From Mycobacterium sp. E2479 (lineage in GTDB: Bacteria; Actinomycetota; Actinomycetes; Mycobacteriales; Mycobacteriaceae), in the NCBI RefSeq assembly GCF_001667925.1, contig NZ_LZJR01000071.1, positions 1 through 64,000 of the forward strand: a stretch of DNA of 64,000 nucleotides, read 5' to 3'. Made by a program: the position numbers and the translations under genes. Below are positions 19,933-33,283 of this stretch, piece by piece. How positions within the stretch are numbered: position 1 is the stretch's first letter; every line of letters starts with the position of its first letter. The notes beneath the pieces are model-generated. The model did not search any database, was not told where the DNA came from, and worked only from the letters and a program-made list of their open reading frames with translations.

Positions 19933-20664
19933 CTACTCCGCCACCGCGGCGAGCGCCTGCGGCAAGGTGAATCGCCCCGCGTACAGGGCCTTGCCCACGA
20001 TGGCGCCCTCGACGCCGCGGTCCGTGAGGGTGGCGATGGCCCGCAGGTCGTCGAGGCTGGACACACCACCGGAGGCGATCACCGGCGCGTCGGTGCGTTC
20101 GGCGACGGACGCCAGCAAGTCCAGATTGGGGCCGCCCAGCGTGCCGTCCTTGGTCACGTCGGTGACCACGAACCGCGAACATCCTTGCCCGTCAAGGCGT
20201 TCCAGCACTTGCCACAGGTCACCCCCATCGGTTTCCCAGCCCCGTCCACGCAGCCGGTGCTCACCGTCGACGATCTGCACGTCCAGACCCACGGCGACCT
20301 TGTCGCCGTGTTCGCTGATCGCCCGGGCGCACCACTGCGGGTTCTCGAGGGCCGCCGTGCCCAGGTTCACCCGGGCACAGCCGGTGGCCAGGGCGGCCGA
20401 CAACGAATCGTCGTCGCGGATCCCGCCGGACAGCTCGACCTGCACGTCGAGCTTGCCGACCACCTCGGCCAACAGTTCGCGGTTGGAGCCGCGACCGAAC
20501 GCCGCGTCCAAGTCGACCAGATGGATCCATTCGGCCCCGTCGCGCTGCCAGGTCAGCGCGGCGTCCAGCGCCGAGCCGTATTCGGTTTCACTGCCCGCCT
20601 TGCCCTGCACCAGACGCACGGCGCGGCCGTCGACCACGTCGACCGCGGGCAACAAGATCAACAC
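19933..20664 (-). CDS. priA: Phosphoribosyl isomerase A (HisA/TrpF bifunctional)
   Basis: 243-residue (beta/alpha)8 barrel. In actinobacteria this enzyme (PriA) isomerises both ProFAR for histidine and phosphoribosyl-anthranilate for tryptophan. Blocks: [18 protein letters not shown] at the N-terminus with the first catalytic Asp, [27 protein letters not shown] with the second catalytic Asp, and [11 protein letters not shown]. There is no trpF in the adjacent trp cluster, which fits the dual role. The GTG start at 20664 has GGAGGG just upstream. It follows hisH and precedes impC. Confidence 0.95.
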   Translation of the reverse strand: MLILLPAVDVVDGRAVRLVQGKAGSETEYGSALDAALTWQRDGAEWIHLVDLDAAFGRGSNRELLAEVVGKLDVQVELSGGIRDDDSLSAALATGCARVNLGTAALENPQWCARAISEHGDKVAVGLDVQIVDGEHRLRGRGWETDGGDLWQVLERLDGQGCSRFVVTDVTKDGTLGGPNLDLLASVAERTDAPVIASGGVSSLDDLRAIATLTDRGVEGAIVGKALYAGRFTLPQALAAVAE

Positions 20665-20745
20665 ATTCCCTCCTGTATGCCGAGATTGCAACGGGTTACG
20701 CGCATTCCCCGGCTCATGCTTTCTACCAGGCTTTCGCGAGGTCCT

Positions 20746-21365
20746 TCACAATTCCTGGACCCAATTGCTCAACACGGCCGCGCCGGCGTCGCCGCTCTTC
20801 TCCGGGTGAAATTGGGTGGCGGACAGCGGTCCGTCCTCGACCGCCGCCAGAAAGGGACCCTCGTGGGTGGCCCACGTCAGCACCGCCTCGGGCGGACCCT
20901 CCCACTGCTGGGCGGCGTAGGAGTGCACGAAGTAGAACCGGGTGTCGGCATCGAGTCCTTTGAACAGCACAGTGCCGGCCCCGGGTTCGACGACGTTCCA
21001 GCCCATGTGCGGAATGACCGGCGCCTGCAGTCGCGTGACGTAGCCAGGCCACTGACCGCATCCCTGCGTCTCGACACTGAACTCGACACCGCGGGCAAAC
21101 AGGATCTGCATGCCGACGCAGACGCCCAGCACCGGGCGGCCCGCGGCGAGCCGCTCGGAGATGATGCGCTCCCCGCCGATGTTGCGCAGCCCCGTCATGC
21201 AGGCCTCGTAGGCGCCGACGCCGGGCACCATCAATCCGTCGGCGGCGGCGGCCGCGTCGGCGTCGCTTGTCACCTCGACCGACGCACCGACGCGCTCGAG
21301 CGCGCGCTGAGCCGACCGCAGATTGCCCGAGCCGTAGTCAAGGACAACAACTTTCTTGAGTGCCG

Positions 21366-21369
<4 letters not shown>
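20746..21369 (-). CDS. hisH: Imidazole glycerol phosphate synthase, glutamine amidotransferase subunit
   Basis: 207 residues, class I glutaminase that feeds ammonia to HisF. Start [13 protein letters not shown] is typical. The catalytic Cys is in [12 protein letters not shown] (about residues 80-91), and the His/Glu pair in [11 protein letters not shown] (about 189-199). GTG 21369 overlaps the hisB stop (GTGA). The 81-nt gap before hisA is the longest inside the his operon. Confidence 0.96.
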
Positions 21370-24468
<3,099 letters not shown>

Positions 24469-24563
24469 TGTCCCAGAGGAACTCAAGTCGATATCCGACC
24501 GGTACAGTGCCGGTATCGAGGCCGTACCCGGCGCTGAAAAGACGAGCCCACCAGGGAGCCGCC

Positions 24564-24977
24564 ATGTCCGCCAAGGATCATCCCAACAATGCCCCGGGCG
24601 TCCCGATGGTGTTCCCACCCTGGTTTGAGCGCCTCCAGATCAAATACTTCAACCCGGCGCTCAAGCCGATTGCCCGCTTTCTGCCCGGGACAGCGACGAT
24701 CAAGCATCGTGGTCGCACCTCCGGCAAGCCGTACGAGACCATCGTTACGCCCTACCGCAAGGGCAATGTCCTGGCGATCGCCCTGGGCCACGGCAAGACG
24801 AACTGGGTGAGGAATGTGCTTGCCGCCGGGGAGGCGGATGTGGAATTCAGCCGCAATCGCACCGTGCACGTGATCAATCCACGGATCCTGCCCGCCGGAT
24901 CGGACGGGGAGGGCCTGCCCGCGATGGCACGCATGCAACTGCGCCGGATCGGGGTATTCGTCGCCGACATCGCCTGA
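24564..24977 (+). CDS. DUF385 / deazaflavin-dependent nitroreductase-family protein
   Basis: 137 residues, Rv1598c-like (136). The sequence fits the split-barrel DUF385 group: [17 protein letters not shown] (about residues 46-62) and [17 protein letters not shown] (about 77-93), the part that in the related Ddn/FDOR proteins lines the F420 or FMN site. The bound cofactor and substrate are not known. ATG 24564 has AGGGAG five bases upstream. It stands alone, divergent from hisD and convergent with nadC. Confidence 0.82.
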   Translation: MSAKDHPNNAPGVPMVFPPWFERLQIKYFNPALKPIARFLPGTATIKHRGRTSGKPYETIVTPYRKGNVLAIALGHGKTNWVRNVLAAGEADVEFSRNRTVHVINPRILPAGSDGEGLPAMARMQLRRIGVFVADIA

Positions 24978-25030
24978 GGCCGTTCGCTTCCGGGGTGATT
25001 TTGGTGCCAGGGCGTCCCTATGCCCGCGTT

Positions 25031-25105
25031 GAGTGTGCGCTGGCGGCGCTCAGTGTGCGTCCGCGGCGGCGAAACGCCGAGAAGTGCCGCCCATGATGCA
25101 CACTC
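25031..25105. repeat. Intergenic repeat with AGTGTGCG copies and inverted partner
   Basis: The 168-nt gap between the DUF385 gene and nadC contains GAGTGTGCGC (25031-25040), CAGTGTGCGT (25051-25060) and, after a GC-rich stretch, the exact inverse GCACACTC (25098-25105). The transcript could fold into a long hairpin between two convergent genes. It may be a copy of a dispersed mycobacterial intergenic repeat, but only one locus is visible here. Confidence 0.4.
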
Positions 25106-25145
25106 GGGGCTTGGGGTGCGCGGCGAAGCAGCACACCACTTCCAG

Positions 25146-26006
25146 CTACATGTCCAGGCCGATGTCGAGCACCCGCACCGAATGAGTCAGCGCGCCGACG
25201 GCCAGGTAGTCCACCCCGGTCGCGGCGTAGGCGGCCGCATTGTCCAGGCTGAGTCCACCCGACGATTCGAGCAGCACGGCGGGCGCACGCGCGTCGCGAC
25301 GTTGCACGGCCATCTGCGTCTGCCACACCGGGAAGTTGTCCAGTAACACCAGCTCGGGCTTCTCGGGCAACACCTCGTCCAGCTGCTCGAGTGAATCCAC
25401 TTCCACCTCGCACGGCAGATCCGGTGCCGCGTCGCGCACGGCCCGCAGCGCGTCGACCACCGATCCCGCGGCCACCACGTGGTTGTCCTTGATCAGGGCG
25501 GCGTCGCCGAGCCCTAGCCGGTGGTTGACGCCACCGCCGACCCGGACCGCGTATTTCTGCAAAACGCGCAGGCCGGGCAGGGTTTTACGGGTGTCGCGCA
25601 CCTTGGCCTTCGTATCGGCTACGGCGGCGACCCAGTGCGCCGTCGTGGTGGCGATCCCGGACAGGTGGCAGATGAGGTTGAGCATAGTCCGCTCGGCGGT
25701 CAGCAGGCCGCGGGCTTCGGCTCGCAACGTCAGCACCGGCTCACCCGGCTCCAGGTGGGCCCCGTCCTCGACGCGGTCGACCACCTCGTAGCCGCGGGCA
25801 CCGAACACCTCGTCGAGCACCAGCAAAGCGATGTCGATACCCGCGATCACGCCGGGCTCGCGCGGCATCATGGATGCGGTCGCCACCGTCTCGGCGGGCA
25901 CCGTCGCCAGGGTGGTGACGTCGGGGCCGTAGCGCAGGTCCTCGGCCAACCCGCGCTTGACAATTTCGCGCGCGGCGGTCAATTCACGGTCGGACATCGT
26001 GGTCAT
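25146..26006 (-). CDS. nadC: Nicotinate-nucleotide pyrophosphorylase (QPRTase)
   Basis: 286 residues (M. tuberculosis 285). Converts quinolinate and PRPP to nicotinate mononucleotide, the last dedicated step of de novo NAD synthesis. Motifs: MLNLICHLSGIATTT (about residues 108-122), RDTRKTLPGLRVLQKYAV with the catalytic Arg and Lys (about 137-154), KDNHVVAAG, and LESSGGLSLDN. ATG 26006 overlaps the nadB stop by 4 nt. Confidence 0.96.
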   Translation of the reverse strand: MTTMSDRELTAAREIVKRGLAEDLRYGPDVTTLATVPAETVATASMMPREPGVIAGIDIALLVLDEVFGARGYEVVDRVEDGAHLEPGEPVLTLRAEARGLLTAERTMLNLICHLSGIATTTAHWVAAVADTKAKVRDTRKTLPGLRVLQKYAVRVGGGVNHRLGLGDAALIKDNHVVAAGSVVDALRAVRDAAPDLPCEVEVDSLEQLDEVLPEKPELVLLDNFPVWQTQMAVQRRDARAPAVLLESSGGLSLDNAAAYAATGVDYLAVGALTHSVRVLDIGLDM

Positions 26007-27579
26007 ACGGCCGCCGCCAACGCCTCCACCAGCACCGTATTCTGGTCGTCGGCCAAGCGCAGCACATTACTGCGCCCCAGCTCGGACGCGGTCTGCGGAT
26101 ATTCCTCGCGATGGTGACAGCCCCTGCTCTCGGTGCGGGCCAGGGCGGCGGCCGTGACCGCGCGGGCGGCGACGGCCAGCGCAACGTCCTCGAAGTCGCG
26201 GCGGCCGGACACCTGGCGCATCTGCGCCTGGGACAGCGCGGTGGATAGCCGGGTCAGCCCCGCGGCGTCCCGCACCACCGAAGCGTCCCGGCTCATCGCG
26301 CGCTGCAGTTCGGCGCGCTCGAGCGCGGTGTGCACGACCTGCTCGGGCGCGGCGGCGTGCACGCGCCCGGTGGTCGCGGCGTGTGTGGCCGCCAATCTGC
26401 CGGCCCGGCCGCCGACCACCAAACCTTCCAACAGGCTGTTGGACGCCAGCCGGTTGGCTCCGTGCAGTCCGGTGCGTGCCACCTCGCCCGCGGCGTACAA
26501 CCCGGGCAGCTCGGTTTGCCCGTACACGTCGGTGACGATGCCGCCACAGCTGTAATGCGCCCCGGGGACGACCGGAATGGGTTGCCGGACGGGATCGATC
26601 CCGGCGGCCCGGCAGGCGGCCGTCACCGTCGGGAACCGGTTGGCGAAGTCGTCGATGTGGCGCGCATCGAGGAAGACGCAGGCGTCGCCGGTAGCCTTCA
26701 ACCGGGCGTCGATCGCCGCGGCGACGACGTCGCGGGGCGCCAGATCTCCCATCGGATGAATACCGGCTGTCACCGAATCGCCTTGACGGTCAATCAGTTT
26801 CGCGCCCTCACCGCGGATGGCCTCGGTGACCAGCGGACGCCTTCCGCTGGCGGCATCGGGCGCGAAAAGCATCGTGGGGTGGAACTGGATGAACTCGAGA
26901 TCGCTGACCGCGACACCGGCCCACAAGCCCAGCGCGAGTCCGTCGCCGGTAGAGCCGTCGGGGTTGGTGGTCGCGCCGTACAGGTGCCCGAGGCCGCCGG
27001 ATGCCAGGATCACCGAAGGTGCGCTGATGATGCCGCACCCGTCCGGGGTGCCGACCAGGACACCGGTCACGGCGGCACCGTCGTGCAGGACCCGCAGCGC
27101 CACATGGCCGGTGCGAATGTCCATCATGCGCGCGGCAGTGTCGAGGGCGCGCTGCACTTCCGCGCCGGTGGCGTCGCCGCCGGCATGCACGATGCGTCGC
27201 CGGGAATGTCCACCCTCGCGGGTCAACGCCCACTTGCCGGGTGCCGACTCGTCGAATCGTGCTCCGTCGCCGACCAATTCGGCGACCGCCGCGTATCCAT
27301 CGGCGACGATCGAGTAGACCGCCTCGGGATCGCACAGGCCCGCTCCCGCGACCAAGGTGTCGGCGACATGGGCTTCCACCGAGTCGTCATTGTCGGGCAG
27401 CACCACCGCGATGCCGCCCTGCGCATAGTGCGTCGCGGTCGCCCCCCGAGCCTGGTCGGCCTTGCTCAGCACGACGACGCTGCGCCCGGCGCGATGCGCG
27501 GCCAGCGCGGCGGCCAGTCCCGCGACGCCGGTGCCGACGACGACGACGTCGGCGCTGTGCGTCCACCGGGGACGGGCGG

Positions 27580-27583
<4 letters not shown>
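26003..27583 (-). CDS. nadB: L-aspartate oxidase
   Basis: 526 residues (M. tuberculosis 527). An FAD enzyme oxidising aspartate to iminoaspartate. The FAD-binding start reads [20 protein letters not shown] (about residues 12-31). The succinate dehydrogenase-like flavoprotein blocks [33 protein letters not shown] and [12 protein letters not shown] follow. The true start is ATG 27583, which overlaps the nadA stop (ATGA). The frame is open much further upstream, but that part lies inside nadA and is not coding. Confidence 0.96.
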
Positions 27584-28629
<1,046 letters not shown>

Positions 28630-28652
28630 GGCGGCTCCTTTCAGCCCGGGAG

Positions 28653-28675
28653 GTTTTCGACTTATAATCGAAAAC
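28653..28675. promoter_or_regulatory. Palindromic operator and divergent promoters between nadA and nrtR
   Basis: Perfect 8-bp arms GTTTTCGA (28653-28660) and TCGAAAAC (28668-28675) surround a 7-bp AT-rich spacer. The + strand -10 element TATAAT (28663-28668) lies inside the palindrome, seven bases before the nrtR ATG at 28676, so the nrtR mRNA is predicted to be leaderless. On the - strand the same centre gives a -10-like TATAAG for nadABC. The position and symmetry fit the operator of the adjacent NrtR-type regulator. Confidence 0.8.
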
Positions 28676-29401
28676 ATGGCCCATGGTAGCACCGCCCACG
28701 AAGTGCTCGCGGTCGTGTTCCAGGTTCGCGGAGTGACCGAACAGGTTACTAAGGGACGCCACACGACGAAACCGCAGCTGAACGTGCTGTTATGGCAGCG
28801 CGCCAGGGAGCCGCAACAGGGCACGTGGTCGCTGCCGGGCGGGCAGCTGCGTAATGACGAGGACATGATCACCTCCGTCCGGCGGCAACTCGCCGAGAAG
28901 GTCGACCTCAAAGAACTGGCACACCTGGAACAGCTCGCGGTGTTCTCCGACCCGCACCGGGTGCCGGACACCCGCGTGATCGCGTCGACCTTCCTGGGCC
29001 TGGTGCCCTCACCCGCCAGCCCCGAGCTGCCGCCGGATACTCGCTGGCATCCGGTGAACTCCCTGCCGCCGATGGCCTTCGACCACGGCCAGATGGTGGA
29101 GAACGCCCGTACCCGACTGATCGCCAAGCTGTCCTATACCAATATCGGATTCGCTTTGGCACCAAGGGAATTCGCGCTTTCCACGCTGCGCGACATCTAC
29201 GGTGCCGCGCTGGGTTATCAGGTCGACGCGACGAACCTGCAGCGAGTGCTGGCCCGGCGCGGCGTGATCACCGCGACCGGCAGCATCGCTCAATCCGGGC
29301 GCAGCGGTGGACGGCCGGCCGCGCTGTATCGGTTCACCGACGCCGCGTTGCGGGTGACGGACGAATTCGCCGCGCTCAGGCCGCCGGGTCTGCCAGGCTA
29401 G
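28676..29401 (+). CDS. nrtR: NrtR-type NAD biosynthesis repressor (Nudix-like plus winged helix)
   Basis: 241 residues, Rv1593c-like. The N-terminal Nudix fold keeps the G-x5-E part of the box (GQLRNDE), but the catalytic REUxEExGU segment reads RQLAEKVDL, so two catalytic acidic positions are lost. A dead Nudix domain that senses ADP-ribose is typical of NrtR. The C-terminal part (about residues 160-235) is the NrtR winged helix, with [27 protein letters not shown] and [11 protein letters not shown]. It faces nadABC across a palindrome, which fits a repressor of NAD synthesis and of itself. The start ATG abuts the operator. Confidence 0.9.
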   Translation: MAHGSTAHEVLAVVFQVRGVTEQVTKGRHTTKPQLNVLLWQRAREPQQGTWSLPGGQLRNDEDMITSVRRQLAEKVDLKELAHLEQLAVFSDPHRVPDTRVIASTFLGLVPSPASPELPPDTRWHPVNSLPPMAFDHGQMVENARTRLIAKLSYTNIGFALAPREFALSTLRDIYGAALGYQVDATNLQRVLARRGVITATGSIAQSGRSGGRPAALYRFTDAALRVTDEFAALRPPGLPG

Positions 29402-29560
29402 GCTGGCAAGAAGGCGTCATCGGGCGGCGCGGGGGCAAGTCGACTCAGTAGCGCCGCGACCCGGCCGGCGTGACGAGAAGTCGCTCACACTGCGGCGTTT
29501 ACGTTTTGGTTACCTGCGGTTCGTGCGCGAGAATCCCGGGTGGCCACGAAGGGAGCCTCA

Positions 29561-30901
29561 ATGGCTGAGCTCGGCAACCTGGCAGGCACGCACGGCGCGG
29601 AATGGATCGCCCGGCCGCCACACGAGGAACTGCAGCGCAAGGTGCGTCCGTTGCTGCCCTCGGACGACCCGTTCTACCAGCCGCCGCTGGGCTTCCAGCA
29701 CGCCGAGCCCGGCACTGTGCTGCGCACTCGGGACGTGGAGCTGGCGTTTCTCGGCCTGATCCCCCAACCGATCAAAGCCGTCCAGCTGCTTTACCGGACC
29801 ATGGACATGAAAGGCGATCCGGAGGCCACGGCCACGACGGTGATCGTCCCCACCGACCTCGCTGCGGGTCAGCCGTGCCCGCTGCTGTCGTATCAGTGTG
29901 CGATCGACGCCGTCTCGTCGCGCTGTTTTCCGTCCTACGCGCTGCGGCGCAGGGCAAAGGCGCTAGGCGCCATCGGGCAGTTCGAGCTTTTCCTGATCAC
30001 CGCCGCCGTCGCCGAGGGATGGGCCGTGTCGGTGCCCGACCACGAGGGCCTCCGCGGCCTGTGGGGCGCGCCGTACGAACCCGGCTACCGCGTCCTGGAC
30101 GGCATCCGGGCCGCGCGGAGCTCGGAGCGCCTCAACCTGTCCGCCCCGGCCCCCGTCGGGCTCTGGGGATACTCCGGCGGCGGACTGGCCAGCGCATGGG
30201 CTGCCGAGATGTGCGCGGAATACGCGCCCGAACTCGACATCGTCGGGGCGGTGCTGGGCTCACCCGTCGGGGACCTCGGTAACACGTTCCGCCGCCTCAA
30301 CGGCAGCTTTCTGTCGGGGCTTCCCGCGCTGGTGGTTGCCGCGCTCGCGCACATCTATCCGGATCTGGACCGGGTCATCCGAGAGCACACCAACGAGGAG
30401 GGGCGCGCCCTGCTCGACTCGCTGGAGAAGATGACGACGGTGGAAGCCGTGGTGCGGATGGCCGGCAAGAACATGGGCGACTACCTCGACGAGCCGCTCG
30501 AACAGATCCTGTCCACCCCGGAAGTCACCTACGTCTTCGACCACATCAAGCTGGGCGCCGCTGTCCCGACGCCGCCGGTGCTGATCGTGCAGGCCGTGCA
30601 CGACTACCTGATCGACGTGCACGACATCGACGCGCTCGCCGATGCGTATTCGGCCGGCGGCGCGCGCGTCACCTACCACCGCGACGCCTTCAACGAGCAC
30701 ATGATGCTGCATCCGCTGTCGGCGCCGATGACGCTGCGCTGGCTGACGGATCGCTTCGAAAACCGCCCACTGACCGAACACCTCATCCGGACCACGTGGC
30801 CGACGATGTTCAACCCGATGACCTACGTTGGGATGGCGCGGCTGATGAAGATCGCGGCGAAAGTCATCACGGGTCGCAAGATTGGCCGTCGTCCGCTCTG
30901 A
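29561..30901 (+). CDS. Secretory-lipase-family alpha/beta hydrolase
   Basis: 446 residues, the same length as Rv1592c. An alpha/beta hydrolase of the LIP (secretory lipase) family, with the nucleophile elbow GYSGGG (about residues 196-201), an Asp in [12 protein letters not shown] (about 345-356) and a late His in FNEHMMLHP. It probably hydrolyses esters or triacylglycerol. No classical signal peptide is obvious from ATG 29561, which has AGGGAG five bases upstream; GTG 29540 would add seven residues. The last 35 nt overlap the convergent DUF2567 gene. Confidence 0.85.
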   Translation: MAELGNLAGTHGAEWIARPPHEELQRKVRPLLPSDDPFYQPPLGFQHAEPGTVLRTRDVELAFLGLIPQPIKAVQLLYRTMDMKGDPEATATTVIVPTDLAAGQPCPLLSYQCAIDAVSSRCFPSYALRRRAKALGAIGQFELFLITAAVAEGWAVSVPDHEGLRGLWGAPYEPGYRVLDGIRAARSSERLNLSAPAPVGLWGYSGGGLASAWAAEMCAEYAPELDIVGAVLGSPVGDLGNTFRRLNGSFLSGLPALVVAALAHIYPDLDRVIREHTNEEGRALLDSLEKMTTVEAVVRMAGKNMGDYLDEPLEQILSTPEVTYVFDHIKLGAAVPTPPVLIVQAVHDYLIDVHDIDALADAYSAGGARVTYHRDAFNEHMMLHPLSAPMTLRWLTDRFENRPLTEHLIRTTWPTMFNPMTYVGMARLMKIAAKVITGRKIGRRPL

Positions 30902-31553
30902 CCTCGACGTTTCCGGCGGCGCCTGCGCCTGCCGCCGGCACTGCCTCGGAGGGTCTCGGCTGCGGCGGCAGTGCGCCCAGGTCGTCGCGGGCGTCCGCGG
31001 CGGCACGCACGGCGTAGATCAGGGCCGCGATTCCGGCCGGCCACACCAGGGTCACCGCAATCTGCAGCGGGCCGTCGGAGAAGAACACCGGCGGCGCCTG
31101 CACGACGTATGCGACCGACGGGCTCTTCGTCAGCGGTACCGCATCGAAGTCCAGGGCGCCGTACCTCAGCCGAACCAGCCCGGCCCCCACCGCCGAGGCG
31201 GCGGCGGCCGCCGCCACCATGCCGCCCGCCAGCGCGATCATCATCTCCGGCCCGCGGTGCTCGCGCCACTGCCACACCCCGACCGAGGCCACCGCCGCCA
31301 GCACGGTCAACAGCCCCAGCATCAGGGCCGGCGCGACGAAGAAGTGCTCGGACTCGTTACCCAGATAGTCGTGGACGCGCTCGCCCGAGCGGGTGAGTGC
31401 CACCACCGCGTGGATCGGCGGGGCGATCCAGGCCCACACCCCGCCGATCACCAGGCCGGTCACCGCCGATCCCAGGGCCACGACCAAAATCGCCCGGGTC
31501 CGGCGGGCAGCGGCGGCGACGGCGGCGGCATCCGCCTCGGCCGGCTCGGTCAA
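30867..31553 (-). CDS. DUF2567 membrane protein
   Basis: 228 residues, Rv1591-like. Four hydrophobic segments: about residues 21-42, 70-95 ([20 protein letters not shown]), 103-125 and 170-190. The tail is Pro/Ala-rich. No enzymatic motif is visible and the function is unknown. The start is a TTG at 31553 that overlaps the bsaP stop (TTGA), so it is translated with the biotin synthase genes. Its 3' end overlaps the lipase gene on the other strand. Confidence 0.75.
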   Translation of the reverse strand: MTEPAEADAAAVAAAARRTRAILVVALGSAVTGLVIGGVWAWIAPPIHAVVALTRSGERVHDYLGNESEHFFVAPALMLGLLTVLAAVASVGVWQWREHRGPEMMIALAGGMVAAAAAASAVGAGLVRLRYGALDFDAVPLTKSPSVAYVVQAPPVFFSDGPLQIAVTLVWPAGIAALIYAVRAAADARDDLGALPPQPRPSEAVPAAGAGAAGNVEVRADDGQSCDP

Positions 31554-31777
31554 CGCCGCGTCTCCAGATCGCCGGAATCGACCTCACCGTGCCGCGAGCA
31601 GCGCGCCCGCCAGCCGTCCGGGCGAACCTGCACCACCATCCGGCGACCGCACGCCGCGCAGAAGCGGGGAGGCTCGAGACCCAACTGAGCCGCTGTCGGC
31701 ACTGAGGTGCCCCCTAGTTCCCCGGTGTAGACGTTGTAGACGCCGGCACCGACCGCAGCGCCCAGATCGCCAATCAC
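31550..31777 (-). CDS. bsaP: Biotin synthase auxiliary protein (BsaP), small Cys-rich
   Basis: 75 residues, Rv1590-like. The Cys/His set is CAACGRR (about residues 40-46) followed by CSRHGE (about 60-65), giving a C-x2-C ... C-x2-H pattern fit for an Fe-S cluster or metal. Recent work on mycobacterial biotin synthases describes an auxiliary Fe-S protein encoded next to bioB and needed for conversion of dethiobiotin to biotin; this gene matches by position, size and Cys pattern. It starts 30 nt after bioB and overlaps the DUF2567 gene. Confidence 0.82.
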   Translation of the reverse strand: MIGDLGAAVGAGVYNVYTGELGGTSVPTAAQLGLEPPRFCAACGRRMVVQVRPDGWRARCSRHGEVDSGDLETRR

Positions 31778-31807
31778 AAGTCTTTAACCCTAGCCGCGGC
31801 AGCCGTC

Positions 31808-32845
31808 TTACAAGCTGGCGTTGAGCCCCTTGAGGGGCATCTGCAGATCGTCCAGCAATTCCAGGTCCGATTCGGCCGGACGACCCAGTGTGGTCAGGTA
31901 GTTGCCGACGATCACGGCGTTGATGCCGCCCAGGATGCCCTGCTTGGCACCCAGATCCCCCAGCGTGATCTCGCGGCCACCGGCGAACCGCAGCATGGTG
32001 CGCGGCAGCGCCAGACGGAAGGCGGCCACCGACTTCAGCGCTTCGCTCGCCGGCATGACCTCCAGGTCGCCGAACGGGGTGCCGGGCCGCGGGTTGAGGA
32101 AGTTCAGCGGGACCTCGTCCGGGCCGAGTTCGGCCAGCTCGACGGCGAATTCCGCGCGCTGCTCGAGGGTCTCACCCATACCGAGGATGCCGCCGCAGCA
32201 GACCTCCATCCCGGCGTCACGGACCATCGACAAGGTCTCCCAACGCTCCTCCCAGCTGTGGGTGGTCACCACGTTGGTGAAGTACGAGCGGGCGGTCTCA
32301 AGGTTGTGGTTGTAGCGGTGTACGCCCATCTCGGACAGCTGCTCGACCTGCTCGGCCGTCAGCATCCCGAGCGAGCAGGCGATGTTGATCTCGACTTCGT
32401 TGCGGATCGCTTCGATACCGGCGGCGACCTGGGCCAGCAGCCGCTCGTCGGGACCGCGCACCGCCGCCACGATGCAGAATTCGGTGGCACCGGACTTGGC
32501 GGTCTGTTTGGCCGCCTCGACCAGGCTGGGAATGTCCAGCCGGGCGCTGCGCACCGGCGACGCGAAGAGTCCGGACTGCGAGCAGAAGTGGCAGTCCTCC
32601 GGGCAGCCGCCGGTCTTCAGGCTGATGATGCCCTCTACCTCGACCTCGGGTCCGCACCAGCGCATCCGCACCTCGTGTGCCAGCGCCAGCAGTTCATCGA
32701 GGCGGTCGTCGGACAGCTGCAGCACCCGCAACACCTGCTCCCGGCTCAATCCCTGGCCGCCCTCGAGCACCTGCTGCCGGGCCACCGCCAGGATGTCCTC
32801 GTGGTTGCCGGTTTCGGCCGCCGGTCGCGTTGCCGCTTGCGTCAC
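31808..32845 (-). CDS. bioB: Biotin synthase (radical SAM)
   Basis: 345 residues (M. tuberculosis 349). Inserts sulfur into dethiobiotin. The radical-SAM cluster motif is [13 protein letters not shown] (about residues 75-87), and the barrel residues [10 protein letters not shown] and GGILGMGET are typical. The GTG start at 32845 has GGGGAG six bases upstream; the longer open frame to 33151 is not supported. Downstream are bsaP and the DUF2567 gene. Upstream it faces a small membrane-protein gene over a 137-nt gap that holds a TGAA/TTCA palindrome. Confidence 0.96.
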   Translation of the reverse strand: MTQAATRPAAETGNHEDILAVARQQVLEGGQGLSREQVLRVLQLSDDRLDELLALAHEVRMRWCGPEVEVEGIISLKTGGCPEDCHFCSQSGLFASPVRSARLDIPSLVEAAKQTAKSGATEFCIVAAVRGPDERLLAQVAAGIEAIRNEVEINIACSLGMLTAEQVEQLSEMGVHRYNHNLETARSYFTNVVTTHSWEERWETLSMVRDAGMEVCCGGILGMGETLEQRAEFAVELAELGPDEVPLNFLNPRPGTPFGDLEVMPASEALKSVAAFRLALPRTMLRFAGGREITLGDLGAKQGILGGINAVIVGNYLTTLGRPAESDLELLDDLQMPLKGLNASL

Positions 32846-32918
32846 CAGGTACTCCCCTGCCTCTTTTTCGTGTCCGCGCGTGGGGACACGCCTGCCACGT
32901 TGTGATGGCAGCTCGAAA

Positions 32919-32931
32919 TGAAAAGTGTTCA
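32919..32931. promoter_or_regulatory. Candidate biotin-regulator operator upstream of bioB
   Basis: The 13-mer TGAAAAGTGTTCA (TGAACACTTTTCA on the bioB strand) has TGAA/TTCA dyad ends around a 5-nt centre. It lies 74 nt upstream of the bioB start and 52 nt upstream of the divergent small gene. Mycobacteria with the TetR-type regulator BioQ use a short TGAAC-N3 dyad near bioB, and this resembles it only in part. No bioQ gene is in the window. Confidence 0.4.
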
Positions 32932-32982
32932 AAGTAGGGTAACGGCCGAGGGACACGCCCCATCTATGGGTATACGACCGGG

Positions 32983-33171
32983 GTGACTCCGCACGTCGAA
33001 TTCCTGGCGCACCACTACCTCCTGCTGGCGGCGCCGGCGTTCCTGCCTGCGGTGATCGTGGTTGGGGTGATTTTGTACATCGCCTTGCGCGACCGCCGCG
33101 CGGGTCGCGACGCGACTCATTCCGGAACCGACGCCTCCCGTCCCGACACACCGGACGAAAAGCGTGATTGA
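32983..33171 (+). CDS. Small single-span membrane protein
   Basis: 62 residues: a short N-terminus, one strong hydrophobic segment (about residues 12-35, [20 protein letters not shown]), then a basic Arg-rich patch and an acidic Asp/Ser/Thr tail, giving a cytoplasmic C-terminus. No family is recognised. The GTG start at 32983 lies seven bases after a -10-like TATACG (32971-32976), so the mRNA may be leaderless. It is divergent from bioB and upstream of the His-rich membrane cassette on the same strand. Confidence 0.55.
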   Translation: MTPHVEFLAHHYLLLAAPAFLPAVIVVGVILYIALRDRRAGRDATHSGTDASRPDTPDEKRD

Positions 33172-33283
33172 CGAGCGATGTCTTGGGGCATTAAACAAAC
33201 AATCACGAACCTACTTGGCGGTAATAAGCGGTTGACGGAATCGGATCCTCCGGGGCAGCCCGGCGCGGTTGGGAGGCATGACG

